In this document: one piece after another, positions 7,790 through 15,804 of the stretch
Layout of the letters: each line of letters opens with the position of its first letter
Position numbering within the stretch: the stretch's first letter is position 1
Source: RGIG3528 sp045598045
Lineage (GTDB): Bacteria; Bacillota; Clostridia; Lachnospirales; Lachnospiraceae
NCBI GenBank assembly: GCA_045598045.1
Contig: JAZLLG010000045.1
Span: forward strand, 1-43,803
DNA length: 43,803 bases
Direction: 5' to 3'
The notes under the pieces: model-generated
Database searches by the model: none
Seen by the model: the letters and a program-made list of their open reading frames with translations, nothing else
What the model was told of the DNA's origin: nothing
Position numbers and translations under genes: made by a program

Positions 7790-7818
7790 TTGCATTTTGT
7801 TTATAAAAAAGTTATAAT
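7790..7818 (+). promoter_or_regulatory. Sigma-A promoter overlapping a terminator
   Basis: TTGCAT (7790-7795) and a perfect TATAAT (7813-7818) are separated by 17 bp. The -10 box touches the left arm of the terminator hairpin at 7817, so RNA started near 7825 would lack most of the left arm and escape termination. It would drive the 7937-15752 operon. Confidence 0.65.
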
Positions 7819-7852
7819 AACTTTGTATGCGTGCGCATACAAAGTTATTTTT
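7817..7852 (+). terminator. Rho-independent terminator after the rfbC unit
   Basis: A perfect 15-bp inverted repeat, ATAACTTTGTATGCG (7817-7831) and its complement (7834-7848), is followed by a run of T ending at 7852. It should stop transcripts coming from rfbC and the membrane protein gene. Confidence 0.85.
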
Positions 7853-7936
7853 GTACAAAAAGTTCGGCAAAACGTTGTCGGAAAGCGTTTTACAAAGCCG
7901 GCAAACAGATATTAATTACAGTTCGGAGGTCACCTT

Positions 7937-8839
7937 ATGGCAACCAAAACATCAAAAGGCAGAAAGAAAAATCAGCAGGACGGCATTAAGTTTGCCATCA
8001 TTGTTGTCATTGCTCTCATTCTTCTCCTTGCAATATACATCATCAGCAAAGCAAGCAAAGAAAACGGTAATAACGAACCGGCTCCTTCAGCTACACCAAC
8101 AACAATTGTTCTCCTTACAGAGACACCCACACCTGAAGTCAAGCCCACGGAACCTCAGAAAGTGACAGCTACTCCTGAGCCTGCGGCAGAGCCGACAGGT
8201 GCTGTGGTTGTTCCCACTGAGGCAATTCCTCTTACAGGGGTTCCTGTCGGAACACAGGTTCCTTTCACACCGACACCTACCATTGCTCCTTCAGTGTCCG
8301 AAAGCGATGCAAAGGCTGCTTTGGAAAAGAAAATAGATAAAAACACATACAGCCTTTCGCTTGTAAACGATCATCTCAACGTAGACGGTACGGACTTCTT
8401 CATGTATGCGGTCTATGATAAGCAAAGCGGGAAAGCATTCTCGTCATTTGTTATCGTCAGCAAGCAGAGCGGAAAGATATACTACTATGACAACGGCTCG
8501 ATTTCCGATTTCGGCAAGTTCCCGCCGGACGACGCTGTTGTTAAGGATCCTTCCCAGCAGACAGGAAAGGGCATTACGGCCGATCAGGCATATGAGCTTC
8601 TTTGCACCATGGACAAGGATTCGCTTATGCTTGCCAAAGCACCCTCGGAGTATACACCCGAATACGACAAAGACCCGCTTGTAAACATTGAGGGCAAGAA
8701 CTGTTACCAGATTTATTTTATAGAAGTAACAAATGGTAAACGAGTCACGAGAGGTGAGTTCTTTATCTCCGAAGATGGTCTCGACTGTTATTTCTTTGAC
8801 TACGATACCGAAACATTTAAACCCATCCCCATCGGTTGA
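7937..8839 (+). CDS. Membrane-anchored exported protein with TP-rich linker
   Basis: The 300-residue product has a lysine-rich cytoplasmic N-terminus, one transmembrane helix (about residues 18-38), a threonine/proline/alanine-rich spacer (about 47-118) and a globular extracytoplasmic domain. The globular part seems to contain two related beta-rich units: one around FMYAVYDKQSGKAF and IVSKQSGKIYYYD, the other around YQIYFIEVTNGKRV and FISEDGLDCYFFD, suggesting internal duplication reminiscent of PepSY-like domains. GGAGG at 7924-7928 precedes the ATG. It leads the operon with the DUF5717 and actin-like genes and lies 24 bases before the former. No function can be assigned. Confidence 0.75.
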   Translation: MATKTSKGRKKNQQDGIKFAIIVVIALILLLAIYIISKASKENGNNEPAPSATPTTIVLLTETPTPEVKPTEPQKVTATPEPAAEPTGAVVVPTEAIPLTGVPVGTQVPFTPTPTIAPSVSESDAKAALEKKIDKNTYSLSLVNDHLNVDGTDFFMYAVYDKQSGKAFSSFVIVSKQSGKIYYYDNGSISDFGKFPPDDAVVKDPSQQTGKGITADQAYELLCTMDKDSLMLAKAPSEYTPEYDKDPLVNIEGKNCYQIYFIEVTNGKRVTRGEFFISEDGLDCYFFDYDTETFKPIPIG

Positions 8840-8863
8840 TTATTACACTAAGGAAGCCCTGCT

Positions 8864-11800
8864 TTGAAAGAGAAAATAGAAAGGTTCTCCAAAGGAATAT
8901 TTGAGTATCAGCAGCCTGAGATAGAATTATCCCAGGAAGTAATTGAGCTGTTCGTAAATGAAGGCGCTGTTGAAAAAGGGTCTTTCATTATTTCAAATCA
9001 GGCAGGAACGTCCATGAAGGGCGTAATCTATTCCACTTCAAAGCTTATCACCGTTGAGAACAACACATTTGTCGGTGTAAAGAGCGAAATCTTCTACACC
9101 GTTGACTGTTCCTACATGGAACAGGGTTCACGTTGCGAAGCCCTCATCAACATTGTTTCGGACTGTGGTGAACGTCAGATTCCCGTTATGATTTCGGTTG
9201 TCGGCATTACGTGCTCAAGCCCCGTAGGACATGTTGGCAATGTTTTCCAGTTTGCAAATCTTGCACGTACAAACTGGAATTCGGCTGTTTCATTGTTTGG
9301 CACAAAGGAATTTTATGAGGCGGTCATTAAGAAGGATGATTCCGTAAAGGTGGCCTACAACGTCCTTAAAAAATGTCCGGACCAAGGCCTTGCCGTGGAA
9401 GAATTTCTTTGCATATGCAAAAAGAAAACGGAGTGCAGATTTTTTGTCGGTACTTCGGAAATTAACCTTGAATGTGACAATGAAAGCTTCGTTGAAAAAA
9501 TCCTTATTTCCAAAAGCACCTGGGGATGTCTGTCCCTTAAGGTTACTACGGATGCGGATTTCCTGAAGCCTGTCAAAGAAAACATAGACAACGACGAATT
9601 TATAAACAGCCGTTTCGAACTGAAACTCCTTGTAGACCTTACAAAAGCAGGAGAAGGCGTCCATATCGGAAATGTCATCATTTCCAATGCAAAGCATTCT
9701 GTTAAAATCCCCGTAAGCATAAGAGTAAGAAGCAAGGATGATACGAGAAAGCTCCGCCTTAGAAACATCAAGAACTACGAGCGTAGAATAATCGACAGGT
9801 ACTTGAGCTTCAGAGCAGGAAAGCAGGCCGGCGCGACATTCATTGCGGAGTCTGTGAAGCTTACGGAGTCGGCTCTTATGGTGATTGACAAGGAGCTGGC
9901 AGTTTCGAAACATGACAATACCTATCTTTCTGAACTTAAGGAAGCCTATGAGATATACAGAGCATATCTTGCAACGGTTGAAGGCAGACACTTCAGAAAT
10001 GATGAACTTGTCGGAAACATTCTTCTTCGAAGAACAGAATACGAAAGAAAACATTCCCGTTATTTCCCGGTCATTTTATACATTGAAGCCTTAAGGGCAA
10101 GAAACAAAGAACTTACCGACGCAAATCTTCAGACGATTCGTCACTACTACGAAGCAAATCCCGAGGATACGCTTCTTTTCTGGATTATGCTTTATATGGA
10201 TAAGCATCTTGAAGAGAATGCGGACTTCCGCTACGAAAAACTAATCCGTCAGTTTTCGATGGGAAACAACAGCCCGATCATCACTTACGAGGCGGCTGCC
10301 CTTGTAAAAGAAAAGCCGGAACTCCTTACAAGCGGAGATATCAATGAGTGCCGTATAGTCACTTTCATGCTCAAATATGACATGATCACGGCAGACGTAG
10401 CCATCCAGTTTGCTTACTGCTGCAGGAAGGCTGCCGAAAATGACAGACGGCGTCTCGGAATTTTGCTAAAGCTCTATGAACTGTTTGACGATGACGGCAT
10501 TTTGGAAATGCTCTGCAAAAAGCTGATTTCACTTGACGAGAGAAGAGCGATGTATCATCCGATCTTCAAAAAAGCATGTGAAAATCAGATAAAGGCAGAT
10601 GGCATATACGAGTATTTCATATACACCATGAACGGTGATTTGTCTGAGGAAATCCCTCAGAATGCATTGCTTTACTTCGGCTACACGAAGGACCTTGACG
10701 AAAAGAGTCAGGAACTCCTGTATGCATACGTAATACGTAATAAAGAAACGAATAAGGCCATATACCGCGCTTACCTTAAAAATATGGAACAGCTTGCGGT
10801 AAACTGCCTAAAGGAAAGACGCATTAACCCGCTGCTTTCCGCAATTTATGCTGATGTTGTGGGACGCTCCCTTCTCGACAGCGATACCATCGACACGTTT
10901 CCGGATGTACTCTTCACATATTCCGTAACGTGTGAAAGCCCTGAAATGACAGGGGTTGTTGTTGTAAACAGAGAGGAGAAGGACGAAAAGTACTACGAGC
11001 TGGTGAACGGTCACGCCGACGTACTTATGTACACCGAATCATGTGACTGCTTCCTTGTTGACGCGAACGGAAACCGTTATGTTTACACGGGCTGCGGCCA
11101 CGTAAGCCGTTATCTTCACATGCAGGATATGCTTGCAACGTGCTATGACCTGGGCTCGGGTAATCCCCGCCTTCTTCTTTACATGTGGGAGAGAAACAGC
11201 CAATACAATGCCGGCGTCGAGTCCTACATAACTCTCCAGAAGCAGATTTCCGTCATTCCCGGCTTAAGTGACGAGATACAGAACAACTGCAGCTTTTCGT
11301 TGGCAGAGTACTACTTTGACAACTACGAAGGCGAACTTCTTGAAAGCTACCTTAAGAGCATCGATCTCACCGGAATTGATTCGGTGAAGCGTACAAAAAC
11401 GATAGAGCTCATGATTCTTCGTGATATGTACGAGGAGGTCATTGATGCCGTAGGCAAGTTCGGCTGTGAGGGCCTTTCGCCTAAACGCCTTTCAAGGCTT
11501 TGCATGTTCGGCATCGAGAAAAACAAAGACGCAACCGATAAGGAAAACATTGTGGCAATGGCTCATTATGCTTTCAGAAACGGTCAGGTGGATGAGAGGC
11601 TTGTTCAGTATCTTGCAAACAACTTCACCGGAACGACTTTGGAGATGTACGAAATCTGGAACTCCGCCAAGGAATACGAGCTTGATACGATGGTTATCGA
11701 AGAAAACCTTCTTGCCCAGATGCTTTTTGCGGAGAGCTACATCGAAAACGCGTACTCCGTATTCCTTGATTACTACTACAAGAGCCAGAACCGTAAGCTT

Positions 11801-12454
11801 ATCAGAGCTTTCATTTCTTATACGGCTTACAAGTATTTTGTAAGAGACCGTGTCACAAATCCGGATTTCTTTAAAATTCTGGAAATGGATCCTTCTCTTG
11901 AAAACAGCCAGATAGGCATACTTGCGCTACTGAAGTTCTATAGCACGAAGGACAGTCTGACCGCCTCCGAAAAGGAATTTTCGGATTCACACATCAGACA
12001 TTTCCTTCAGAAGAAGATTTTCTACTCTTTCTTCAAGGACTTTAAAGATAAAATCACACTTCCATCTTCAATGGTGGATAAATGCTACATCGAATATCGT
12101 ACCGACCCGAAAAAGCAGGTTTTCGTGCACTATACCTACAACGACAATCTTGATATTTCCGTTGAACAGCTTACGGATATGGGCTACGGCATTTTTACAA
12201 AAGAAATCATCCTTTTCCACGATGAGGTGCTTCAGTACTTTATCACGGAGCACGACGGAGAGAATGAAGAAATTACCGAAAGCCGCTCAGTCAGATATCT
12301 TGACGAAGATGTACATGAGCGGGAAACAAAGTATGATGAAATAAACGGTATCCTCATTGCAGTTGAAATGCAGGACGAAAAGACGACAATTGACCTTTTG
12401 GAGCAGTATTTCCGCACCGAATATGCCATGAAGCGTCATTTCAAACCGTTATAA
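8864..12454 (+). CDS. DUF5717-type giant cytoplasmic protein
   Basis: This 1196-residue protein resembles the family I recall as DUF5717, known from Lachnospiraceae and uncharacterised. It lacks a signal peptide and membrane segments. Two beta-sandwich-like regions are apparent at about residues 20-115 and 195-290, each ending in a strand like IPVMISVV or VKIPVSIRV; a long helical-repeat region follows (about 300-1000), with many short amphipathic helices suggestive of a solenoid scaffold. A compact C-terminal domain (about 1055-1196) includes QVFVHYTYNDN and EYAMKRHFKP. The TTG start at 8864 is supported by AAGGAAG at 8850-8856. It lies 13 bases before the actin-like gene and probably works with it, as adaptor or scaffold; that is inference from context. 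Confidence 0.7.
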   Translation: MKEKIERFSKGIFEYQQPEIELSQEVIELFVNEGAVEKGSFIISNQAGTSMKGVIYSTSKLITVENNTFVGVKSEIFYTVDCSYMEQGSRCEALINIVSDCGERQIPVMISVVGITCSSPVGHVGNVFQFANLARTNWNSAVSLFGTKEFYEAVIKKDDSVKVAYNVLKKCPDQGLAVEEFLCICKKKTECRFFVGTSEINLECDNESFVEKILISKSTWGCLSLKVTTDADFLKPVKENIDNDEFINSRFELKLLVDLTKAGEGVHIGNVIISNAKHSVKIPVSIRVRSKDDTRKLRLRNIKNYERRIIDRYLSFRAGKQAGATFIAESVKLTESALMVIDKELAVSKHDNTYLSELKEAYEIYRAYLATVEGRHFRNDELVGNILLRRTEYERKHSRYFPVILYIEALRARNKELTDANLQTIRHYYEANPEDTLLFWIMLYMDKHLEENADFRYEKLIRQFSMGNNSPIITYEAAALVKEKPELLTSGDINECRIVTFMLKYDMITADVAIQFAYCCRKAAENDRRRLGILLKLYELFDDDGILEMLCKKLISLDERRAMYHPIFKKACENQIKADGIYEYFIYTMNGDLSEEIPQNALLYFGYTKDLDEKSQELLYAYVIRNKETNKAIYRAYLKNMEQLAVNCLKERRINPLLSAIYADVVGRSLLDSDTIDTFPDVLFTYSVTCESPEMTGVVVVNREEKDEKYYELVNGHADVLMYTESCDCFLVDANGNRYVYTGCGHVSRYLHMQDMLATCYDLGSGNPRLLLYMWERNSQYNAGVESYITLQKQISVIPGLSDEIQNNCSFSLAEYYFDNYEGELLESYLKSIDLTGIDSVKRTKTIELMILRDMYEEVIDAVGKFGCEGLSPKRLSRLCMFGIEKNKDATDKENIVAMAHYAFRNGQVDERLVQYLANNFTGTTLEMYEIWNSAKEYELDTMVIEENLLAQMLFAESYIENAYSVFLDYYYKSQNRKLIRAFISYTAYKYFVRDRVTNPDFFKILEMDPSLENSQIGILALLKFYSTKDSLTASEKEFSDSHIRHFLQKKIFYSFFKDFKDKITLPSSMVDKCYIEYRTDPKKQVFVHYTYNDNLDISVEQLTDMGYGIFTKEIILFHDEVLQYFITEHDGENEEITESRSVRYLDEDVHERETKYDEINGILIAVEMQDEKTTIDLLEQYFRTEYAMKRHFKPL

Positions 12455-12467
12455 ACGGAGTAACACT

Positions 12468-13718
12468 ATGGCTTCTCTGATGATCGGAATCGATTTTTAT
12501 GATACGGAGGTTTATGTTGGGCTTTGGGCAGAGGATGAACGCTGCGCAAAGATATTTTCCGTTGACAATATTTCCGATACCGAAGTGCCCGAACGCATCC
12601 CTTTATTCGTGTGTCCGGACGGAGAAGGCAGGTTCTATGCAGGCCATGAGGGTATTGAGTACAGCATTAAACAGCATTGCAACGGCGTTTCGACATTATA
12701 CGGTCCTCAGGTAAAGGAACATGTTAAAGTAAATGATAAATCATATGCCGTAACGGAGCTTTTGTCGGGCTTTCTGGGAGAAGTGCTCAATGCCATTAAA
12801 AAACATTTCGGAGGAGCTTCCATTGCGAGACTTTGCCTTACGGGAAGCAGAATGAACCCCGTAGATGAGGTCAGGTTGCAAACGGCACTTGATCAGATAG
12901 GCTTTCCCCGGGAACAGTCGATTATCATTAATCACGCAAACGCTTTTGCCAGATATATGCTCCATATGGATGAGGACAAAAGAAGCAAGCGTGCCGTTGC
13001 CATAGATCTTGACAGGTACGGAGCACGTATTTATTCCTTTGTACCCTATGACAACAGAAGCGGAGCTCCGAGCCATGTGAACAATTATGATGCCTCGGAT
13101 GACATTCCGAACGGACTTGAAAGTATAAAAATGCCCGAGGAGAAAATGCGGCTGTTTGAAAATGTCGTCAGTACCGCCATTTCGCACAACGTCCCGCTTA
13201 CAAGGCTGTTTGTTACCGGCAAAAGCATTGAAGACGAACGTATAAAGAGCGTATTGAGAAAATATGCGTCCGACACTTTCCGTATTTTTTCCGGACAGAA
13301 CCTTTATTCTTCCGGAGCCTGCTATGCGGCTGTGGACGAGCCTTCAAAGGAGAAGACCATTTTTGACGGTCAGGTGTTTCACACAATTTCTCTGGAAGGT
13401 TATAAGGACGCCTGCATCGATGCCGTCACGCTTATTTCTGCGGGAACACCGCTGGAAGAGGCTGAAAAAAAGGTTGACGTCATTATGGATGGCACCAATG
13501 AACTCGTTTTTCACGTTTTGGACGCGCGAAACGGAAACAGAAATGCTGTTACCTTCACTCCGGAGGATTTCAGCATCAGAGACAACAGAACACAAAGGCT
13601 TGAAGTTTCACTTCGCTTTTTGGATAAGGAAACACTTGTTATTAAAGTACGTGACATCGGATTCGGTGAAATATTTCCTGCAAGCTACAGAATGTGGGAA
13701 CAGGTAATTCAACTATAG
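12468..13718 (+). CDS. Actin/Hsp70-fold protein, DUF5716-type
   Basis: The 416-residue protein looks like a divergent member of the actin-Hsp70-sugar kinase ATPase superfamily and matches what I recall as DUF5716. Phosphate-1-like GIDFYDTEV lies at residues 7-15; a segment resembling Hsp70 (ARLCLTGSRMNPVDEVRLQT, then INHANAFARYML) at about 120-165; a phosphate-2-like AIDLDRYGARIYSF at 178-191; and an adenosine-site-like LFVTGKSIED near 247. Several residues that are glycine or acidic in active ATPases differ, so nucleotide hydrolysis is uncertain. The last 70 residues form a beta-rich tail unlike the full Hsp70 substrate-binding domain. It sits between the DUF5717 and TPR-like genes and probably forms a complex with them. 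Confidence 0.72.
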   Translation: MASLMIGIDFYDTEVYVGLWAEDERCAKIFSVDNISDTEVPERIPLFVCPDGEGRFYAGHEGIEYSIKQHCNGVSTLYGPQVKEHVKVNDKSYAVTELLSGFLGEVLNAIKKHFGGASIARLCLTGSRMNPVDEVRLQTALDQIGFPREQSIIINHANAFARYMLHMDEDKRSKRAVAIDLDRYGARIYSFVPYDNRSGAPSHVNNYDASDDIPNGLESIKMPEEKMRLFENVVSTAISHNVPLTRLFVTGKSIEDERIKSVLRKYASDTFRIFSGQNLYSSGACYAAVDEPSKEKTIFDGQVFHTISLEGYKDACIDAVTLISAGTPLEEAEKKVDVIMDGTNELVFHVLDARNGNRNAVTFTPEDFSIRDNRTQRLEVSLRFLDKETLVIKVRDIGFGEIFPASYRMWEQVIQL

Positions 13719-13725
13719 GTTATTT

Positions 13726-14562
13726 ATGGGAAAAGTTATTTTTACAAGCGGTAACTACGCTAAAACCCCATATTTTCTTAAAAATTCAAAGCTCTGCATC
13801 AGGTCCATCGAAGAGCTTGTGTTTTGTATACTGAAAAACCCCGAGTTGTGTGAGGACTTCCTCTACGACAAGGATCTTGCTGCCTACATAGACAACGAGC
13901 TGGGGCTCAAGGAGGCGGGAAGCCTCTTAACGGATCTTATTGAAAGGGATGCTCCGCTGAAAGATCTTATAGGAGTGTGCTTCCTTTGCAATGACTACCT
14001 TGTTAAGGACGAAATTGAGGAGTTTGTCTCCGAGCTTTCAAAGGTTGAAAGAAGTGAGGAGTGGGTCAGAATCAAAAATAAAGCTGACAGCTATCTTGCT
14101 CATGAAAATTATAAAAATGCGGTTATAAACTATCGAAACCTCATAAAAGAGGCCGATAATTTCAAAATAACAACGGAGACCTTGGGCGATATATACCACA
14201 ACATCGGTATTGCAATGCTTCATACGGAAGGCTTCCTTTCGGCAGCCGACTGCTTTAGGGACGCTTATGAGCGAAACAATCGTGAGGAGTCACTGAGAGA
14301 TTATCTCCTGGCATTAAAGTTTTCCGGAAACGACAAAGAATACAAATCGGCGCTGGATATCTACAGCATTGATGACGAAACCATTGCATGGCTGAATACG
14401 GTATTCTTCCATACGGAACTTGAGGCGGACTCCGAACCGGAGCTTTTTGAGCTGAACGATGCGGTGAAGCTTTTGAAGGCGGGAAAGGTTAATGATTTCT
14501 ATGCCATCATCAGAAAGATGACGGAGAAACTCAAAGAACAATACAGAAAATACAACGATTAA
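13726..14562 (+). CDS. TPR-like helical protein of unknown function
   Basis: The 278-residue product is soluble and almost entirely alpha-helical. Tetratricopeptide-like helix pairs are visible at about residues 125-205, for example ADSYLAHENYKNAVINYRNL, then LGDIYHNIGIAMLHTEGFLSA and ADCFRDAYERN. The N-terminal 110 residues contain more helices but no motif I know. It begins seven bases after the actin-like gene behind a weak TAGGT site, consistent with translational coupling, and ends 17 bases before the coiled-coil membrane gene. TPR folds usually mediate protein contacts, so it may link the actin-like protein to its partners. Confidence 0.68.
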   Translation: MGKVIFTSGNYAKTPYFLKNSKLCIRSIEELVFCILKNPELCEDFLYDKDLAAYIDNELGLKEAGSLLTDLIERDAPLKDLIGVCFLCNDYLVKDEIEEFVSELSKVERSEEWVRIKNKADSYLAHENYKNAVINYRNLIKEADNFKITTETLGDIYHNIGIAMLHTEGFLSAADCFRDAYERNNREESLRDYLLALKFSGNDKEYKSALDIYSIDDETIAWLNTVFFHTELEADSEPELFELNDAVKLLKAGKVNDFYAIIRKMTEKLKEQYRKYND

Positions 14563-14579
14563 TTTCTTTTAGGTGAAAA

Positions 14580-15752
14580 ATGGGTTTGTTTGATTTTTTC
14601 AAAAAAAAGAATAAGAAAGAAAAGACAGAAAGCACCGTAAGGGCATTTTCCGAGACGGCCCTTGCCGACAGACAGACAAGAGAGTCTTTTGTTACCAGTA
14701 ACTGTGAAGTTATTACTTCCGCAGAAAAGCAGAAGCTGGAATCTCGAAAGGAGTATCAGGTTGTCACAAGTTATCTTGCGGACATTCAGAAAATCGATCT
14801 TGTGCCTCCGGACGAGCGAAAGGAAATCAAGGACAGTGCCGAACGCATTCTGAATCTTAACAAGGAACGTGAAAAAATGACTCACACACCTTCAAAGATT
14901 ACGATGGCGCAAAGGCTTGCCATCGAGCCGATGGAGCGTGAGATGGACGCGGAAATAGCCCGTATAGAGGACTATGAAGCATACAGAATGGTTGTCGAAT
15001 CAGACCTTCGTACCCTCGAGGGAGAAAGAGATGCTTACGATTATGAGATAAATGACGCCGTGAGTCGCGACGAATTCTACCGCAAAGTGCTTATTGTGGC
15101 AGCGGTGTTTGTCGTCATCTCACTCGCCTTTCTCATTGCAATACAGAGAATGGAAGCAATGGCTGAACGTCAGGGCGTTATTTTGTTCGTATTTGCACTT
15201 ATTGTTCTTTTCGGTGCAGGCATCGCTGCTTATTTTGTGGTCAATCACAAAAATATCGAAAAGGAAATGATGGGTAATGCGGCTAAGCTCAGCCGTGCAA
15301 TTTATCTTTTAAATAAAGTCAAAATCAAATATGTGAACGTCATAAACATGCTGGAGTACAATTACGAAAAGTACCATGTCCTTGATTTAAAGGAACTTAA
15401 GTACAACTGGAAAGAGTACAAAAGACTTCTTGAGGAGGAAAAGCGATTCAAGAAGGCAGAACAGCTTATCGAATATTACAATGACGATCTCAAACGTCGA
15501 TTAAAGGACGCAGGAGTGTCGGATGCCGGCATATGGGTTTACCAGTGCGAAGCACTTATCGACGAAAAAGAAATGGTTGAAGTGCGTCACCGCCTTAATG
15601 TACGCAGACAGAAGCTCAGAAAGCAGATTGACTACAACACGGAACAGGCTGAAAAGGCTATGCAGAGCCTTAAGAGCTTCGTGGAAAAGCATCCGGAATA
15701 TGAGTATGAAACGCGTATGTTTATGGACCGTTACAGGTTGACGCTGGAATGA
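14580..15752 (+). CDS. Two-pass membrane protein with coiled coils
   Basis: The 390-residue product starts with MGLFDFFKKK and a very basic stretch, continues as a charged helical region (about 45-165), has two transmembrane helices (about 169-188 and 199-221) joined by a loop of roughly ten residues, and ends in a second charged coiled-coil region (about 225-390). Both long arms should therefore face the cytoplasm, leaving little outside. It closes the operon that begins at 7937 and could anchor the soluble DUF5717, actin-like and TPR-like proteins to the membrane; this is inference. No enzyme motif is visible. The ATG at 14580 follows AGGTGA. Confidence 0.7.
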   Translation: MGLFDFFKKKNKKEKTESTVRAFSETALADRQTRESFVTSNCEVITSAEKQKLESRKEYQVVTSYLADIQKIDLVPPDERKEIKDSAERILNLNKEREKMTHTPSKITMAQRLAIEPMEREMDAEIARIEDYEAYRMVVESDLRTLEGERDAYDYEINDAVSRDEFYRKVLIVAAVFVVISLAFLIAIQRMEAMAERQGVILFVFALIVLFGAGIAAYFVVNHKNIEKEMMGNAAKLSRAIYLLNKVKIKYVNVINMLEYNYEKYHVLDLKELKYNWKEYKRLLEEEKRFKKAEQLIEYYNDDLKRRLKDAGVSDAGIWVYQCEALIDEKEMVEVRHRLNVRRQKLRKQIDYNTEQAEKAMQSLKSFVEKHPEYEYETRMFMDRYRLTLE

Positions 15753-15767
15753 CAGTTATGTTAAAAT
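15738..15767 (+). promoter_or_regulatory. Sigma-A promoter candidate for valS
   Basis: TTGACG (15738-15743) and TAAAAT (15762-15767) are 18 bp apart; the -35 box lies in the last codons of the preceding gene. The 52-base gap before valS is too short for a T-box leader, and none is seen. Confidence 0.5.
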
Positions 15768-15804
15768 AATTATTTGCGTTGATTTCAAAAGGAAAGGAAA
15801 TACC

